Source: Pyrocephalus nanus (lineage: Eukaryota; Chordata; Aves; Passeriformes; Tyrannidae). From it: a stretch of DNA of 64,000 nt. This document shows positions 62,701-64,000 of this stretch, piece by piece (the stretch's first letter is position 1; each line of letters starts with the position of its first letter). The stretch lies in the NCBI GenBank assembly GCA_038380795.1, contig CM076266.1, positions 8,826,001 to 8,890,000 on the forward strand. Reading direction: 5' to 3'. The notes beneath the pieces were generated by a model, which did no database searches, was not told the DNA's origin, and was given only the letters and a program-made list of their open reading frames with translations. The position numbers and the translations under genes were made by a program.

Positions 62701-64000
62701 AGGCAAACAAAACATTTTTCTGAGAAGATGCAGGTGTTTAAACCTCCTTGCTCTTCTTGATGAACAAAATCGAGATCATAAGATTAATTGATTACTCTTA
62801 CGTGGTTTCCACTCTTCCCCCTCCTCCAGCACTTGCTCTGAGATCACGTGTGTGCTTTGCTCCCAAAATGTTTATAGGAGATGGTGACTACATCCCTGGT
62901 AACCCTTTTCGTAGAATAAATCACTGCAGCCAAGTGCATGCCCATGCTGGGCGCTCTGTTGCAGGGGAGGTGCTTGTTGCCCTGGACAGAATAGTTTCCA
63001 GGAGTGGAAACTTCTTTTATAAGAGCTGTTTGCAGGGGGAGTAGGATTTTGCCTCGTGCCTCCCAGCTTCTCCTGAAACCAAAAGCCAGCCCTTTGTTCA
63101 CGCTGAGCTCTGGATCCAGTTCACTGTTGTGTTTTCTGGGTGTGGTGGCAAAATTTCCCAAATTGCTGGTGTCTCTGGGGTTGAGTATGGACCTGTAAGG
63201 GGCACAGAGCCAAGCTCTCAACTTGAAGTGCAGCTTTAATGTAGGTTAGATGATAAATTGTTAACAGAGGTCAAAGCCTCTTGGGTTTTCTATTTTTGTG
63301 ACATTTCTGGCTAATCTTCCCTTAAAATATAGGCCTTCCATACCTTCAGTTGAAATTGGGATAGAGGTGGACACACTCAGGTCCTTGCTGAACTGTTATC
63401 AATGTCCATATGTTGGTGTTACAAAAGTGTGGGTTTATTTACAGATTTATCTTCTCAATTGAAATTCAGTGCTTTGAAGGCTTTTGCAAACAGATTCCAT
63501 CTCCTGGAAGGTGATGTCATTGCCTTGCCAGCTGTAATTCTGTTCCCAGTCCAATCTTCAGTCTTGACTAAGCAAATTTGTCCTTAGAGAAACAGTCGAT
63601 GATTCTTTTATTTAGTATTTTTAAATATTACTGTAAAAGGAGATTGTTTCTGTAGGGATAGCAGGCTGTGTCCAATACCAACAGTTCAGGCAAGGTCAGA
63701 ATTTTAACTGGAAAGTGACGAAATGTTCTCAAATGTACAAAATCTGGGACTGTTCCTGTCAATCACTGAGTTGCATGGTAACAAATGTAGGTGAGCGTCA
63801 GCCCTACCTGTTGTGCGTCTGTTCTAGGTTTCCTTCTGTTGTCACAGTGCTGACTGCAGGACATTTTCAACCCTGCAGAGGGAACAATAATGAGTCACAA
63901 GGCCGAGGAGAAACACTGTAGTGTAAATGAAGTTTGACATCTTCAAACTTAGTAAAACTCTTGGCAAGTGCTTCTGAGAAGGTTCCGAGTTTGCTGGTGT
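53786..64000. other. Presumed DNAJB6 long-isoform intron or intergenic DNA
   Basis: I found no exon with the acidic/Lys-rich tail expected of the DNAJB6 long isoform, and none of PTPRN2, the next gene in other amniotes. The sequence is unique and A/T-rich, with poly-A runs near 54530 and 57801 and a probable ancient CR1 piece at 60390-60560. G+C rises locally around 60200-60300 and 60770-60850 without a gene signature. Confidence 0.5.
60390..60560 (+). mobile_element. Possible ancient CR1/L3-like remnant
   Basis: The run GGTGATTAACTGTTGGAAGAA, CCTGCCAAGAGCAGTAGTTTC, and TTAAAAAGACCAGCTTTTTG resembles the noncoding 3' region of old amniote CR1 elements (GGTAATTAACCACTGGAACAA type). The match is partial and from memory. 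Confidence 0.4.

Overview
This is vertebrate nuclear DNA, almost certainly from a bird. It has spliced genes with GT-AG introns, several chicken-repeat-1 (CR1) LINE 3' ends, one complete avian-type solo retroviral LTR, and few other interspersed repeats. The order and orientation, UBE3C followed by DNAJB6 on the same strand, match the amniote MNX1-UBE3C-DNAJB6-PTPRN2 block (human 7q36.3). I cannot name the species. The LTR resembles families I associate with songbirds, but that is memory, not a search.

Layout: (1) 1-9574 holds the last four coding exons of UBE3C, which encode the C-terminal half of its HECT ubiquitin-ligase domain including the catalytic cysteine, plus introns. (2) 9575 to about 12450 is the UBE3C 3' untranslated region, with proximal and distal poly(A) signals. 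(3) About 12450-24360 is intergenic and repeat-rich. It holds a nested pair of CR1 elements, a 1.1-kb CR1 with dead reverse-transcriptase remains, a possible LTR, a 974-bp solo LTR with 5-bp target duplications, and a CR1 flanked by direct repeats. (4) About 24340-25080 is a CpG island containing the DNAJB6 promoter, with a perfect four-unit heat-shock element, and the noncoding first exon. (5) 34263-53115 holds the seven coding exons of DNAJB6. They join without a frame break into a 241-residue protein, the length of the short cytosolic isoform b. (6) About 53116-53785 is the isoform-b 3' untranslated region. The rest to 64000 has no exon I can recognise; it is probably the last long-isoform intron or intergenic DNA.

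The two genes are neighbours in protein quality control: UBE3C extends ubiquitin chains on substrates at the proteasome, and DNAJB6 is an HSP40 co-chaperone that suppresses aggregation. The sequence shows no shared regulation beyond adjacency. The most notable observations are an isoleucine at DNAJB6 position 89, where Phe-to-Ile causes muscular dystrophy in humans, the perfect HSE in the DNAJB6 promoter, the dual-use splice donor inside the last coding exon, and a G-rich 19-bp minisatellite just inside intron 1. No bacterial-type system, CRISPR array, tRNA or rRNA was seen.
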